Positions 33,722-43,093 of a stretch of DNA of 64,000 bases are shown here, in pieces (position 1 is the first letter of the stretch; every line of letters starts with the position of its first letter). This DNA is from an uncultured Bacteroidales bacterium. Lineage in GTDB: Bacteria; Bacteroidota; Bacteroidia; Bacteroidales; F082. Where the stretch lies: NCBI GenBank assembly GCA_947305795.1, contig CAMZEK010000001.1, positions 79,345 through 143,344 of the forward strand, written 5' to 3'. Position numbers and translations under genes: made by a program. The notes below the pieces were generated by a model that was given only the letters and a program-made list of their open reading frames with translations, was not told the origin of the DNA and searched no databases.

Positions 33722-36373
33722 CTAATCAATTGATCCTCCGATAGAGAAGTGGAATTGACTATGGTTGACACCCGTGGCACCGGGAACATCATCGAAGCCA
33801 TAACCCCAGTCGAGACCAAGCAAGCCGAACATAGGCAAGTATATGCGCACACCAAGACCAGCAGAGCGCTTCACGTCAAACGGGTTGAAATTCTTGAATC
33901 CGAGCCAGCAATTACCCGCTTCGACGAAGGCCAAAGCATAGATGGTGGCTTGTGGATTGAGCGACAACGGGTAACGCAACTCCATAGTATATCTCGTCAT
34001 CAGGTCGCCACCCGTTTCGGTGGTGTTGTAACCCGGCGTAAGTGAGTTGTCGGCATAACCACGCATACCCACCAGTTCACGGCTATCCAAAGCCCAGTTG
34101 TTCAAACCAGAGCCTCCGAGGAAATAACGGTGGAACGGTGTAGCTCCGATTTGATCATTGAAGTGTCCCAAATAACCAAATCGCACACGCGTCATCAGCA
34201 CCAGTTTTTCATAAAGCTCATTATACCAAGCTGCCTTGAAGGTCCAGCGGTGCATCTCCACCCACTTATACTTCTCATTGTCCGAAAGGGTGCTGTAGTC
34301 CTTATCGGTGAATAGCGAATAGGGCGGCGTGATTTCAAGTCCCAATTGGAACTCGGAACCACTGCGCGGATAAAGCGGTTGACTCACGGAGTTACGGCTC
34401 AAAACGATATTGTAGCTAAGCACATTGAACCTACCATTGCCGTCACCTACGTTCAAATATGCCGATTTATAGTTGTTCAATCTGTAATGCATCACATTGA
34501 TTCCCTGGTAGATAGAGAAATAGTCGTCTGGCCATGTAAGACGGCGGCCCAAACCAGCTGTCACGCCCGTGCGATTGAACCAACCGTAGTCCTCTGAAGT
34601 CCTGTCTCGCATTTTGGCTTGGAACGACTGGAACACCGACACTGTCAGCGAGTTGGGTTTGCGGCCTCCCAACCATGGCTCCGTAAACGAAAATCCATAA
34701 TAGATGTATTGCAAGCCATAAGTCATCACATTTAAGGACAATTTCTGACCGTCACCAGCGGGAATGGGACGCCACGCCTCCTTCTTGAACAGGTTGCGCA
34801 GGGAGAAGTTGGAAAACTGCAGTCCAGCCTGAAGTATCAGAGAACCAGCTGCATAACCGCCGGAAAAACTGATCTGGTCGGCAGCCGCTTCCTCTACTTG
34901 ATACTCGATGTCGACGGTGTTGTCACTGTAGTTTGGCTTCACATCAGGATTGATGCTCTCTTGGTTGAAGAAACCCAACGTGGCCAGTTCGCGCACGGAG
35001 CGCACCACGTCGCTACGGCTGTAGAGTTGGCCAGGACGTGAATACAGCTCACGGAGCACCACATGATCGTAGGTCTTCGTGTTGCCCACCAACGTCACAT
35101 TGCTGATACGAGCTTGCTTGCCTTCGTTGAGGCGTATCTCAAGGTCGATGGAGTCGTTTTCCACCTGCACCTCAACGGGATCGACGCGGAAAAAGAGGTA
35201 GCCGTCGTCCATATACAAGGAGCTGATGTCAAGCGTAGTCTCACTATAGTTCAAGTTCTTGTCGAGCAACTCCTTATTATATACATCACCTTTCTTGATG
35301 CCAAGGATGGAGCTGAGCGTCTCGCTGCTATACTTGGTGTTGCCCGTCCAAGAGATGTTGCGGTAATGGTATTTACTGCCTTCATCAACGACGAGGTCGA
35401 TGCCAAGGTTCCTGTCGTCAATCCGATAGACGGAATCGCGCACGATGCGAGCGTCGCGATAGCCTTTGGAATTGTATTTGGCGATGACTTTCTGCTTGTC
35501 ATCCTCGAAGTCCTTTTCGAGATAGCGTGAGGCCTTGAAGATACGCGGACGGTAATTGTCGTAGAAATACTCCTCAATGCCCGTGATGGCTTTCAGCGGT
35601 TTCAGCGTAAACACATCGGCAACGGTGTTCACCACAAGCGGTCCCAACGGATCGAGCGGGTCGAAGTGTCCGCGCTGTTTTGTTTCCTTCATGGCAGCAA
35701 GAATCTGGGCTTCCGATAGGTTGTCGTTGCCCATCACGTTGATTTTACCGATTTTCACTTTCTTTCCCTTGTCGATGTCGATAATCATGTCAACGTAGTT
35801 GTCCTTGGCAGTGTCGGCCACTTGCTGAATGTTAATATCGACATTAAGGAAGCCCTTGTCGTAGAAATAATTCTCAATGATGCGGCGCGTTTTGGTCAGC
35901 AGATGATCGGTGGCGATGTCACCGCGTGAAAGATTGATTTTGTTTCGGATGTCGTCGGCTTCGCTTTTCTTGATGCCTTTGAAAGAGAATCTTGAAATCC
36001 TCGCCCGTTCCCTGACAACAATTTGCAGGAAGACCTTGTCTCCCACAAAATCGGTGGCATTGATGGCCACATCCTCAAACATACCTTGCTCCCAAATCTT
36101 TCGGATGGCCGAAGCGATGCCATCGCCAGGGATGGAAATCGTCTCTCCCACCCTCAGCCCCGCAAGCATACTCAGCATGGAACCGTCAACATATTTCGCA
36201 CCTTCCACAACGATGCCTCCGATTTCATAGTCCTTCGGATGCGAATAATCCACTTCCGAGAGGTCGTCACCGATCTGGATTTGGGCGTATGCACCATTCT
36301 CCCACGACAAAAGGAAAAAAAGAAAGACGATTATGAGTAAATATCTGTTTTTCATTAGGTTATTCATTGTCAT
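33722..36373 (-). CDS. bamA: outer-membrane protein assembly factor BamA
   Basis: The 883-residue central barrel of the BAM complex has a signal peptide (ending GAYAQ), five POTRA-type repeats from about 45 to 480 (EIGGIVVEGAKYVDGSML; VKIGKINVMGNDNLSEAQILAAM; YRNISWTGNTKYSSETLSSILG; ARISNVTLVGNTKTYDHVVLREL), and a C-terminal barrel with the LVGMRGY (VRGF/Y-like) motif near residue 770 and the closing FHFSIGGSID. The first ATG overlaps the uppS stop as ATGA, and a second at 36355 (MKNRYLL) would also give a full signal peptide. Confidence 0.97.
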   Translation of the reverse strand: MTMNNLMKNRYLLIIVFLFFLLSWENGAYAQIQIGDDLSEVDYSHPKDYEIGGIVVEGAKYVDGSMLSMLAGLRVGETISIPGDGIASAIRKIWEQGMFEDVAINATDFVGDKVFLQIVVRERARISRFSFKGIKKSEADDIRNKINLSRGDIATDHLLTKTRRIIENYFYDKGFLNVDINIQQVADTAKDNYVDMIIDIDKGKKVKIGKINVMGNDNLSEAQILAAMKETKQRGHFDPLDPLGPLVVNTVADVFTLKPLKAITGIEEYFYDNYRPRIFKASRYLEKDFEDDKQKVIAKYNSKGYRDARIVRDSVYRIDDRNLGIDLVVDEGSKYHYRNISWTGNTKYSSETLSSILGIKKGDVYNKELLDKNLNYSETTLDISSLYMDDGYLFFRVDPVEVQVENDSIDLEIRLNEGKQARISNVTLVGNTKTYDHVVLRELYSRPGQLYSRSDVVRSVRELATLGFFNQESINPDVKPNYSDNTVDIEYQVEEAAADQISFSGGYAAGSLILQAGLQFSNFSLRNLFKKEAWRPIPAGDGQKLSLNVMTYGLQYIYYGFSFTEPWLGGRKPNSLTVSVFQSFQAKMRDRTSEDYGWFNRTGVTAGLGRRLTWPDDYFSIYQGINVMHYRLNNYKSAYLNVGDGNGRFNVLSYNIVLSRNSVSQPLYPRSGSEFQLGLEITPPYSLFTDKDYSTLSDNEKYKWVEMHRWTFKAAWYNELYEKLVLMTRVRFGYLGHFNDQIGATPFHRYFLGGSGLNNWALDSRELVGMRGYADNSLTPGYNTTETGGDLMTRYTMELRYPLSLNPQATIYALAFVEAGNCWLGFKNFNPFDVKRSAGLGVRIYLPMFGLLGLDWGYGFDDVPGATGVNHSQFHFSIGGSID

Positions 36374-37125
36374 TTCGTAACTTGCTCGCTAGTCTTGCCG
36401 AATCTGCGCTCACGGTGTTGATAGTTCAATATAGCTTCATAAAGGTCTGCTTTACGGAAATCGGGCCAATATTTTGGAGTGAAATAAAGTTCGGAATAGG
36501 CCAGCTGCCATAAGAGGAAGTTGCTGATGCGCTCTTCGCCGCTGGTGCGGACCAGCAGCTCAGGGTCAGGCATTCCTGCAGTGGAAAGATAAGATGAAAC
36601 CGTGGCATCATTGATAGCTTCGGGAGCGAGTTCCCCATCTGCCACGTCTTGCGCCATGCGGCGTGAAGCCTGCGTCAAGTCCCAACGGCCAGAATAACTC
36701 AAAGCCAAAGTAAGCGTCATACGGGTGTTGTGGCTCGTGTCGGCGATGGCCTGCATTAGTTGGTCGTAATTCGACTTGGGCAAACTCTTCAAATCTCCGA
36801 TAGCGTTCAGTTTGATGCTGTTCTTGTTCATCGTAATCACCTCAGCCTTGATGGTTTGTGCCAACAAAGTCATCAAGCCGCTGACTTCGGCGATGGGGCG
36901 GTTCCAGTTTTCGGTGGAAAAAGCGTAAAGCGTCAAATACTTGACGCCGAGTTCCGCCGAAGCCTCCGACACCTCACGCACCGACTGCACCGCACTCTGA
37001 TGTCCGAAAATACGTTGCTTGCCACGTTCTTTGGCCCAGCGTCCGTTGCCATCCATAATGATGGCAATATGCTGAGGAAGCCTTTCTATATCAATCTGTT
37101 GCTTAAGTTGTTCCTTCAGTTCCAT
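36370..37125 (-). CDS. uppS: undecaprenyl diphosphate synthase
   Basis: Condenses isopentenyl units into the C55 lipid carrier for peptidoglycan and surface glycans. The 251-residue product has the cis-prenyltransferase signature AIIMDGNGRWAKERG at residues 21-35 (catalytic Asp25), TLYAFSTENWNRP, and the PDPELLVRTSGEERISNFLLWQLAYSELYF block. It sits between the porG-like gene (2-base gap) and bamA (4-base overlap). Confidence 0.97.
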   Translation of the reverse strand: MELKEQLKQQIDIERLPQHIAIIMDGNGRWAKERGKQRIFGHQSAVQSVREVSEASAELGVKYLTLYAFSTENWNRPIAEVSGLMTLLAQTIKAEVITMNKNSIKLNAIGDLKSLPKSNYDQLMQAIADTSHNTRMTLTLALSYSGRWDLTQASRRMAQDVADGELAPEAINDATVSSYLSTAGMPDPELLVRTSGEERISNFLLWQLAYSELYFTPKYWPDFRKADLYEAILNYQHRERRFGKTSEQVTK

Positions 37126-37127
37126 AA

Positions 37128-38000
37128 TCAGAATTTGCTTAGGTTACAGCCCCGTCCGTCGGGCAGGTTAAATTTCCAGGTCAATGACACGCGAGCCATG
37201 CCGAACCAGTCTTTGTAAGAAGAATTGCCTCGCTGCTGGTTGGCGAGATAGTTTCCCGTCGGGTCGGTCAAGTCGTAGTCAACGCCATCAATGGTGACAA
37301 CAGCATGGTCGGCAGAAGCGGAATAGACACCTTCTACGTCGTCCAAATAGTCGGTGAAAGTCTTCTGCATCCGCCATTCCAGTGTAGCAGCAACATGTCT
37401 CGCCAAGGAGAATTTCACACCCACGCCGAATGGGATGGAGAAACCGACGGGCATCGACTTATAAACGAGATATTCATACCACTTCGCATCGGCAGGCAAT
37501 GGAGCTTCCGTATATCTCAAAGTCTTCGTTTCTTTATTAACGTACCGCAGATTTACCAAAGAATCGCCCACATTCGCGTAAGGTGTGTACATAAACACCG
37601 AAATGCCTGCAAAAATGTAAGGCGACACGTTCCTTTTCGGGTTGCCGGTATAGTATTCAAGGAAATTGAACTCGGCCTCAAGGCTGAAATCGTTGATTTT
37701 CGTCGTGAAATTCAGACCTCGTTCGGGTCGCCAATTGATAACTGCATCGTCCGCCTTCACCGTGGCATGGGCATAGTCAAAGCGGAACGTCCAGCGGCTG
37801 TCCCAATTGAACCGTACCACGCCGCCGTATTGCAGCTGCGACTGGGCAAAAGGTATCATCGGGTTCAGGTCACCCATGTAATAACTCAGACCCACATGAG
37901 GCCCAACCTCTATGGTTTTGGGGTCGTCAAATTGGGCTTTGGCTTGGAAAAATGATGCCAAGCAACACAATATCAATAAGAAACGAGTTTTTCTATACAT
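37128..38000 (-). CDS. porG: DUF6089/PorG-like outer-membrane barrel, probable T9SS component
   Basis: The 290-residue protein has a signal peptide (ending FQAKAQ) and an OmpA-like beta-barrel with the early VGPHVGLSYYMGDLNP, FRFDYAHA, FNFLEYYTGN and SPYIFAGISVFMYTPY strands. It ends in WFGMARVSLTWKFN plus a short tail. The DUF6089/PorG family contributes to the PorK-PorN ring of the T9SS. I recall that P. gingivalis porG also lies directly beside uppS and bamA, which is the order here, and a T9SS-sorted esterase in this window shows the system is used. I chose the ATG at 38000, since the 38033 ATG adds 11 non-signal residues. The symbol rests on context plus fold. Confidence 0.78.
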   Translation of the reverse strand: MYRKTRFLLILCCLASFFQAKAQFDDPKTIEVGPHVGLSYYMGDLNPMIPFAQSQLQYGGVVRFNWDSRWTFRFDYAHATVKADDAVINWRPERGLNFTTKINDFSLEAEFNFLEYYTGNPKRNVSPYIFAGISVFMYTPYANVGDSLVNLRYVNKETKTLRYTEAPLPADAKWYEYLVYKSMPVGFSIPFGVGVKFSLARHVAATLEWRMQKTFTDYLDDVEGVYSASADHAVVTIDGVDYDLTDPTGNYLANQQRGNSSYKDWFGMARVSLTWKFNLPDGRGCNLSKF

Positions 38001-38048
38001 AATTTGAGCTTGCAAATTTAGGAATTTTTCCAATGAAAACGCAAGAAA

Positions 38049-38921
38049 TCAGTTTCTATTGTCCTTTCCCCACATCAATTTGTTGCGGATGGTGCCGAAA
38101 AAGTCCTCGCCTCGCATTCTGACGAGATTGATGCAGAAGCCCGCCTTGCGTACTTTCAGTTGCACAGAAGTATCTAAGGCACAAGTTCTTGAGTCCATGC
38201 TGAACACAAACTTCTTCTCGCGGCCCTCCACTTGGATGCAGATTTCGCTATCGTCGGGGATGACGATGGGACGCACCGTCAGGTTGTGTGCTGCGATGGG
38301 CGTGATGACAAAACTCTTCGAGCTTGGTGCAATGATAGGACCGCCCGCACTCAGCGAATAGGCAGTGGAACCCGTCGGGGTGGCCAAAAGGATACCGTCG
38401 CCCCAATAGGTATTCAAGTAAACATCATCAACAAACACCTTGATAGCCAGCAGACTATGCTCAGGATTTCGGATGACGTTCAGCTCATTGAGGGCATAAC
38501 GCACATCGCCAAAGACATTCTCAGGAGAGACTAATTCGAGCAAGGTGCGCTGCTCTACGACATAGTCACCCGATAGCACACTCTCCACAGCCTTCCCGAT
38601 CTCGCTCTTCGAGATACTGGAAAGGAAGCCCAAGCGTCCCATGTTGATGCCCACCACGGGCAGACCCGAATCGAGGACGAAAGGCACCGTATCCAAGATA
38701 GTACCGTCGCCGCCGATGGAAAACAACAGATCGGCTTTCAGGTCGGCGTGAGAGAGGAAAACGTCATATTGAATATCTTCGGGCACAAAGGCTTCGACAA
38801 GTTCCGAAAAAGGTTTATAAATCAATATATTCACCTGATGATCAGACAAATGCATCAGCAATTGGCGCATGTAAGCACCGTTTTCAGGCGAGAAGCTTTT
38901 TCCAAACAAGGCAATGGTCAT
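38049..38921 (-). CDS. nadK: NAD kinase
   Basis: Phosphorylates NAD to NADP. The 290-residue product has the GGDGT motif at residues 70-74, the NELNVIRNPEHS block, and the glycine-rich DGILLATPTGSTAYSLSAGGPI segment. It lies in the leftward envelope operon, 12 bases after merR and 48 bases before the porG-like gene. Confidence 0.96.
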   Translation of the reverse strand: MTIALFGKSFSPENGAYMRQLLMHLSDHQVNILIYKPFSELVEAFVPEDIQYDVFLSHADLKADLLFSIGGDGTILDTVPFVLDSGLPVVGINMGRLGFLSSISKSEIGKAVESVLSGDYVVEQRTLLELVSPENVFGDVRYALNELNVIRNPEHSLLAIKVFVDDVYLNTYWGDGILLATPTGSTAYSLSAGGPIIAPSSKSFVITPIAAHNLTVRPIVIPDDSEICIQVEGREKKFVFSMDSRTCALDTSVQLKVRKAGFCINLVRMRGEDFFGTIRNKLMWGKDNRN

Positions 38922-38933
38922 GACGAATCTCGA

Positions 38934-39293
38934 TTAGGGTTTCAAGGCTTTTTGTTTTTCGGCCAACGATTTGTCGAGGCCAACGAGGAAATTACGTGTC
39001 TTGTCGAGTGTTTCCAACAAAATGATTCTTTCCTCGTAGTCGCTGAACTTCTCCTTGAGGGTGGTCTTGGCACCAGCCAAAGTGTAGCCTTTCACCTTGA
39101 GCAACTGATAGATGACGTGGACATAACGCACATCGCGCTCAGTGAAAAGGCGGTTCCCTTTCTTGTTCTTGCGTGGCCGCAGCACGTCAAATTCCCTTTC
39201 CCAGTAGCGGATGGTCGAGGTATTGACATTGAACATTTTGGCTACCTCGCCAATCGAGTAATAGTATTTTCCATTGGTTTTGTTCTCTTCCAT
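38934..39293 (-). CDS. MerR-family transcriptional regulator
   Basis: The 119-residue protein has a winged-helix MerR domain at about 10-80: YYSIGEVAKMFNVNTSTIRYWEREFDVLRPRKNKKGNRLFTERDV. A short coiled-coil follows (about 85-115). There is no C-terminal effector domain and no Cys cluster, so it is probably not a metal sensor. It starts 2 bases after the M23 peptidase stop. Its targets are unknown. Confidence 0.9.
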   Translation of the reverse strand: MEENKTNGKYYYSIGEVAKMFNVNTSTIRYWEREFDVLRPRKNKKGNRLFTERDVRYVHVIYQLLKVKGYTLAGAKTTLKEKFSDYEERIILLETLDKTRNFLVGLDKSLAEKQKALKP

Positions 39294-39295
39294 AG

Positions 39296-40267
39296 CTAAT
39301 CCATTGTTTGCGTCGGCAGGGTCGACTGTTGCAGAATCTGTTCGTATTCGTCGGGGGTAAGGTCGTTGTAGAGGAAATTAATCGGGTCAATGGGGATGTC
39401 GTTTTTCAACACCTCGTAATGCAGGTGGACACCCGTCGTTTTTCCCGTGTTGCCGATGTAGCCCACAAGTTGTCCCCGCTTGATTTTCTGCCCTTTGCAG
39501 ACGGCGGCTTTCTGGAGGTGGGCATAGCGTGTCTTGTAGCCGAAGCCGTGGTCGATGGTGACCATGTTGCCGTAACCCCACTCATTGTTTTCCACATCCG
39601 CAACTACACCATCGCCCGTAGCGTAAGCCTCCGTGCCCATCTGGGCCGAGAAGTCCATGCCGCTGTGGAATTTCGTCACCTTATAAATAGGGTCGGGGCG
39701 ATGGCCGAAATATGAGGAGATGTACTTGACTTCAGTCTCCTTCAGCGGGAAAATGGCTGGAATGCAGGCCAACATCGCCTCCTTGTTGCGCGCCAAGTCG
39801 AACAATTCGTCGTATGAAACAGATTGGTGATAGAGTTGGCTCGCAATCACGTCTAACTTCTGGGCTGCCCCAACCACAGAGCCTGAGTTATGGTAACCGT
39901 AAAGGCTGGCGTATCGATCGGTACCCGAGAAGCCCGAACGCCGCACGGCAGCCGGAATCGGGTCGGCCTCAAACATGACACGATAGAGGTCGTTGTCGCG
40001 TTGTTCCATGTCGATGAGCAATAGCTCCATGTTGTCCAACTTGTCGTTCAGGATTTCATATTGCAACTTCATGTATTCCAGCTCCCTTGCTTGCATTTTC
40101 TCGTTCGGCGACTGGAAAAACGTGTAAAGCAGAATTGCGAAGAGGAACGCGCCACCCGCTATCGATAGCAACACCAGTACTGCCCGCACAATGCGCTTCG
40201 AAATGGGCATCACAAACTTCTCAAATTCCAGCGTCTTATGGTTGAAAATGTATTTCTGTTTTGCCAT
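39296..40267 (-). CDS. membrane-anchored M23 peptidoglycan endopeptidase
   Basis: The 323-residue protein has one membrane helix near residues 27-50 (inside-out anchor), a coiled-coil (about 57-90) and a LytM domain from about 190. The zinc motifs HSGMD near 201 and HLHYE near 281 are both intact, so the enzyme is probably active in cutting stem-peptide cross-links. It heads the leftward merR-nadK-porG-uppS-bamA run. Confidence 0.93.
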   Translation of the reverse strand: MAKQKYIFNHKTLEFEKFVMPISKRIVRAVLVLLSIAGGAFLFAILLYTFFQSPNEKMQARELEYMKLQYEILNDKLDNMELLLIDMEQRDNDLYRVMFEADPIPAAVRRSGFSGTDRYASLYGYHNSGSVVGAAQKLDVIASQLYHQSVSYDELFDLARNKEAMLACIPAIFPLKETEVKYISSYFGHRPDPIYKVTKFHSGMDFSAQMGTEAYATGDGVVADVENNEWGYGNMVTIDHGFGYKTRYAHLQKAAVCKGQKIKRGQLVGYIGNTGKTTGVHLHYEVLKNDIPIDPINFLYNDLTPDEYEQILQQSTLPTQTMD

Positions 40268-40319
40268 GCAAAAGTCAACTTTTAAACATTTTGAACGACT
40301 TAAATCAAATTCTATTGCG

Positions 40320-40327
40320 CAAAATTA
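40320..40327 (-). promoter_or_regulatory. -7 promoter box for the M23-to-bamA operon
   Basis: TAATTTTG on the minus strand lies 53 bases before the M23 ATG. It is back to back with the alaS box, only 12 bases away. Confidence 0.6.
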
Positions 40328-40339
40328 CAGTTTTTTGCG

Positions 40340-40347
40340 TAACTTTG
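40340..40347 (+). promoter_or_regulatory. -7 promoter box for alaS
   Basis: TAACTTTG followed by CACG lies about 50 bases before the alaS ATG, divergent to the M23 promoter. A TTG at 40315-40317 is 22 bases upstream. Confidence 0.6.
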
Positions 40348-40397
40348 CACGTTCTTTTGAAGTATTTTTAAAAATAGAATCACACAATCAACTGAAA

Positions 40398-43010
40398 ATG
40401 AACGCCTACGAAATCAGAAATAGCTTTTTGGACTTCTTCCGTTCAAAGCAACACACCATCGTGCCTTCGGCACCCATCGTCGTCAAAAACGACCCGACTT
40501 TGATGTTCACCAACGCTGGCATGAACCAGTTCAAGGACATCTTTTTGGGCAACCAGCCCGCCAAATGGAATCGTGCCGCCGACACGCAGAAATGCCTTCG
40601 CGTCTCTGGCAAACACAATGATTTGGAGGAAGTTGGCCACGACACCTATCACCATACCATGTTCGAGATGTTGGGCAACTGGTCCTTCGGCGACTATTTC
40701 AAAAAGGAAGCCATCTCCTACGCTTGGGAATACCTCACCGAAGTGGTGAAAATCGACAAAAACAGGCTTTATGTCACCGTTTTCGGAGGTGATGAAAAGG
40801 ACGGTCAACCCGCTGACATGGAGGCGTTTGGCTATTGGAAAGAACACGTTAGCGAAGACCGCATCATCTACGGCAACAAGAAGGACAACTTCTGGGAAAT
40901 GGGTGAGACCGGTCCCTGCGGTCCCTGCTCCGAAATCCACATCGACCTGCGCGATGACGAAGCCCGCAAGCAAATCCCAGGCCGCGACCTCGTCAACATG
41001 GATGACCCGCAAGTGATTGAAATCTGGAACCTTGTGTTCATGCAATACAACCGCATGGCCGACGGTCACTTGGTGGAACTACCCGCCAAGCACGTCGACA
41101 CGGGCATGGGCTTCGAACGCTTGGTGCGCGTGCTGCAAGGCAAGACCTCCAACTACGACACTGATGTGTTCCAGCCGCTGATTCAAGAGATTGCTAAGAT
41201 GTCGGGTATCGCCTACGGCAAGGCCGAGAAGTCCGATGTGGCCATGCGCGTCGTTGCCGACCACTGCCGCGCCGTGAGCTTCGCCATCGCCGACGGGCAA
41301 CTGCCCTCCAACAATGGTGCTGGTTACGTCATCCGCCGTGTGTTGCGTCGTGCCGTACGTTATGGCTTCACCTTCCTCGGCTTCGAAGAACCATTTGTTT
41401 ATAAGCTGTTGCCGATTCTGGTGCAGCAGATGGAGCATAACTTCCCAGAAATCAAGGCACAACAGGAATTGGTCGGCAAGGTCATCCGCGAGGAGGAAGC
41501 CTCGTTCCTGCGCACCTTGGCCCAAGGCATCAAGCGCTTCGAGGGCTATGTGGAACAGCATCCCAAGCAAGACATTGACGGCAACTTCGCCTTTGAATTG
41601 TTCGATACTTACGGCTTCCCCATCGACCTTACCCAACTGATGGCCAACGAGAAAGGCCTCAACGTCGACATGGATGGCTTCAAGGCCAACCTTGAAGAAC
41701 AGAAAAACCGCTCGCGCAAGGCCGCCGAAAAGGCCAACGGCGACTGGGTCATTGTGAACGACAGCGAACAACCCACTGAGTTTGTGGGCTATACCGACTT
41801 CGAATGCCAAAGCCACATCCTGCGTTTCCGCGAAGTGGTGGCTAAAAACAAAAAGCACTTTGAAATCGTCCTCGACAAGACACCGTTCTACGCCGAGATG
41901 GGCGGTGAGGTAGGCGACACTGGCATCCTGAACTCTGAAAACGAGACGATTAAGATTGTGAATACCATCAAGGAAAACAACTTGGTCATTCATATTACGG
42001 AACAGTTGCCGCAAAATCCCGATGTGGTTTTCACAGCAGCCATCGACACGGCGCGCCGCCAGCGCATCGCCAACAACCACAGCGCGACGCACTTGATGCA
42101 CGCCGCGTTGAGGCAGGTGCTTGGCACTCACGTTGAACAAAAGGGTAGCTTGGTTGATGACCAACGCCTGCGCTTCGACTTCAGCCATTTTGCCAAGATG
42201 ACGACTGACGAAATCCGGCAGGTGGAGAGAATCGTCAACCGCAAAATCCGCGAGAACATCCCCAATGTGACTTACGCCGAAATCCCGATTGACGAAGCCA
42301 AGGCCATGGGCGCGACGGCCTTGTTTGGCGAGAAATACGGTGACAAGGTGCGCGTGGTGGTCTTCGATAAGGACTATTCCATGGAACTCTGCGGCGGCTG
42401 TCACACTTCTGCCACGGGCAACATCGGCTCATTCAAGATTGTCTCGGAAGGCGCGATTGCAGCGGGTATCCGCCGTATCGAGGCCATCACGGGCGAAGCT
42501 GTGGAACGCTATATTGACGAGCAACTTGACCTCATCGGACAAATCAAGGAAACCGTCAAGTCGCCCGATTTGGTGAAAGGCGTGACTTCGCTCAGCGAAC
42601 AAAACTCCGCCTTGAAGAAAGAAGTGGAACGCCTGATGCAGGAGCAAGCCCATACCGTGGCAGAAAAACTACTCGCCAACGCCATCGAAAACAACGGTTG
42701 CAAGCTTATCTTCGACACGTTGTGCTGCCCTGGCGACCAGCTCCGCAATATTGCCACAATGCTCAAGCAGATGGATGAAAACGCCATCGCCATCCTCGGT
42801 TCAGTCGTTGAGGGCAAGCCTTCACTTTGCCTAATGCTGCCCACCAACATCGTGGAAACCAAAGGCTTGGATGCCACCAAGCTCGTCCGCGAGGTAGCCA
42901 AGGAAATCCAAGGCGGCGGCGGCGGACAAAGCACCCTTTGCGTGGCCGGTGGCCGGAATGCTGACGGTCTGCCCAAAGCCATGCAACTGCTGAAGGAAAA
43001 ACTGGTTTAA
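40398..43010 (+). CDS. alaS: alanyl-tRNA synthetase
   Basis: Class II synthetase charging tRNA-Ala. The 870-residue product has the catalytic start RNSFLDFFRSKQHTIVPSAPIVVKNDPTLMFTNAGMNQFKDIFLG, GETGPCGPCSEIH and LPAKHVDTGMGFERL, the editing domain HSATHLMHAALRQVLGTHVEQKGSLV and CGGCH metal site, and the C-terminal DHHA1 domain with GGGGGGQS. The ATG at 40398 (MNAYEIR) follows the promoter. The frame is open upstream to 40191, but that extension covers the promoter and the divergent M23 gene. Confidence 0.98.
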   Translation: MNAYEIRNSFLDFFRSKQHTIVPSAPIVVKNDPTLMFTNAGMNQFKDIFLGNQPAKWNRAADTQKCLRVSGKHNDLEEVGHDTYHHTMFEMLGNWSFGDYFKKEAISYAWEYLTEVVKIDKNRLYVTVFGGDEKDGQPADMEAFGYWKEHVSEDRIIYGNKKDNFWEMGETGPCGPCSEIHIDLRDDEARKQIPGRDLVNMDDPQVIEIWNLVFMQYNRMADGHLVELPAKHVDTGMGFERLVRVLQGKTSNYDTDVFQPLIQEIAKMSGIAYGKAEKSDVAMRVVADHCRAVSFAIADGQLPSNNGAGYVIRRVLRRAVRYGFTFLGFEEPFVYKLLPILVQQMEHNFPEIKAQQELVGKVIREEEASFLRTLAQGIKRFEGYVEQHPKQDIDGNFAFELFDTYGFPIDLTQLMANEKGLNVDMDGFKANLEEQKNRSRKAAEKANGDWVIVNDSEQPTEFVGYTDFECQSHILRFREVVAKNKKHFEIVLDKTPFYAEMGGEVGDTGILNSENETIKIVNTIKENNLVIHITEQLPQNPDVVFTAAIDTARRQRIANNHSATHLMHAALRQVLGTHVEQKGSLVDDQRLRFDFSHFAKMTTDEIRQVERIVNRKIRENIPNVTYAEIPIDEAKAMGATALFGEKYGDKVRVVVFDKDYSMELCGGCHTSATGNIGSFKIVSEGAIAAGIRRIEAITGEAVERYIDEQLDLIGQIKETVKSPDLVKGVTSLSEQNSALKKEVERLMQEQAHTVAEKLLANAIENNGCKLIFDTLCCPGDQLRNIATMLKQMDENAIAILGSVVEGKPSLCLMLPTNIVETKGLDATKLVREVAKEIQGGGGGQSTLCVAGGRNADGLPKAMQLLKEKLV

Positions 43011-43025
43011 GATTGTAGTCATTTC

Positions 43026-43065
43026 ATTCCCTATTGCCAGACGCAAAAGCCTGACAATAGGGAAT
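43026..43065 (+). terminator. hairpin after alaS
   Basis: A perfect 11-bp stem (ATTCCCTATTG with CAATAGGGAAT), extended by CAG/CTG, has a 10-base loop. It is followed only by TTACTTT, a weak T run, so read-through into the dehydrogenase pair is possible. Confidence 0.6.
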
Positions 43066-43093
43066 TTACTTTGTCACGAAAAAGAGATTCAAC

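Noticed and set aside
41079..42404. 441-codon open frame on the minus strand opposite alaS
   Set aside because: alaS is unmistakable in the sense frame. The antisense product has no motif and no promoter box.
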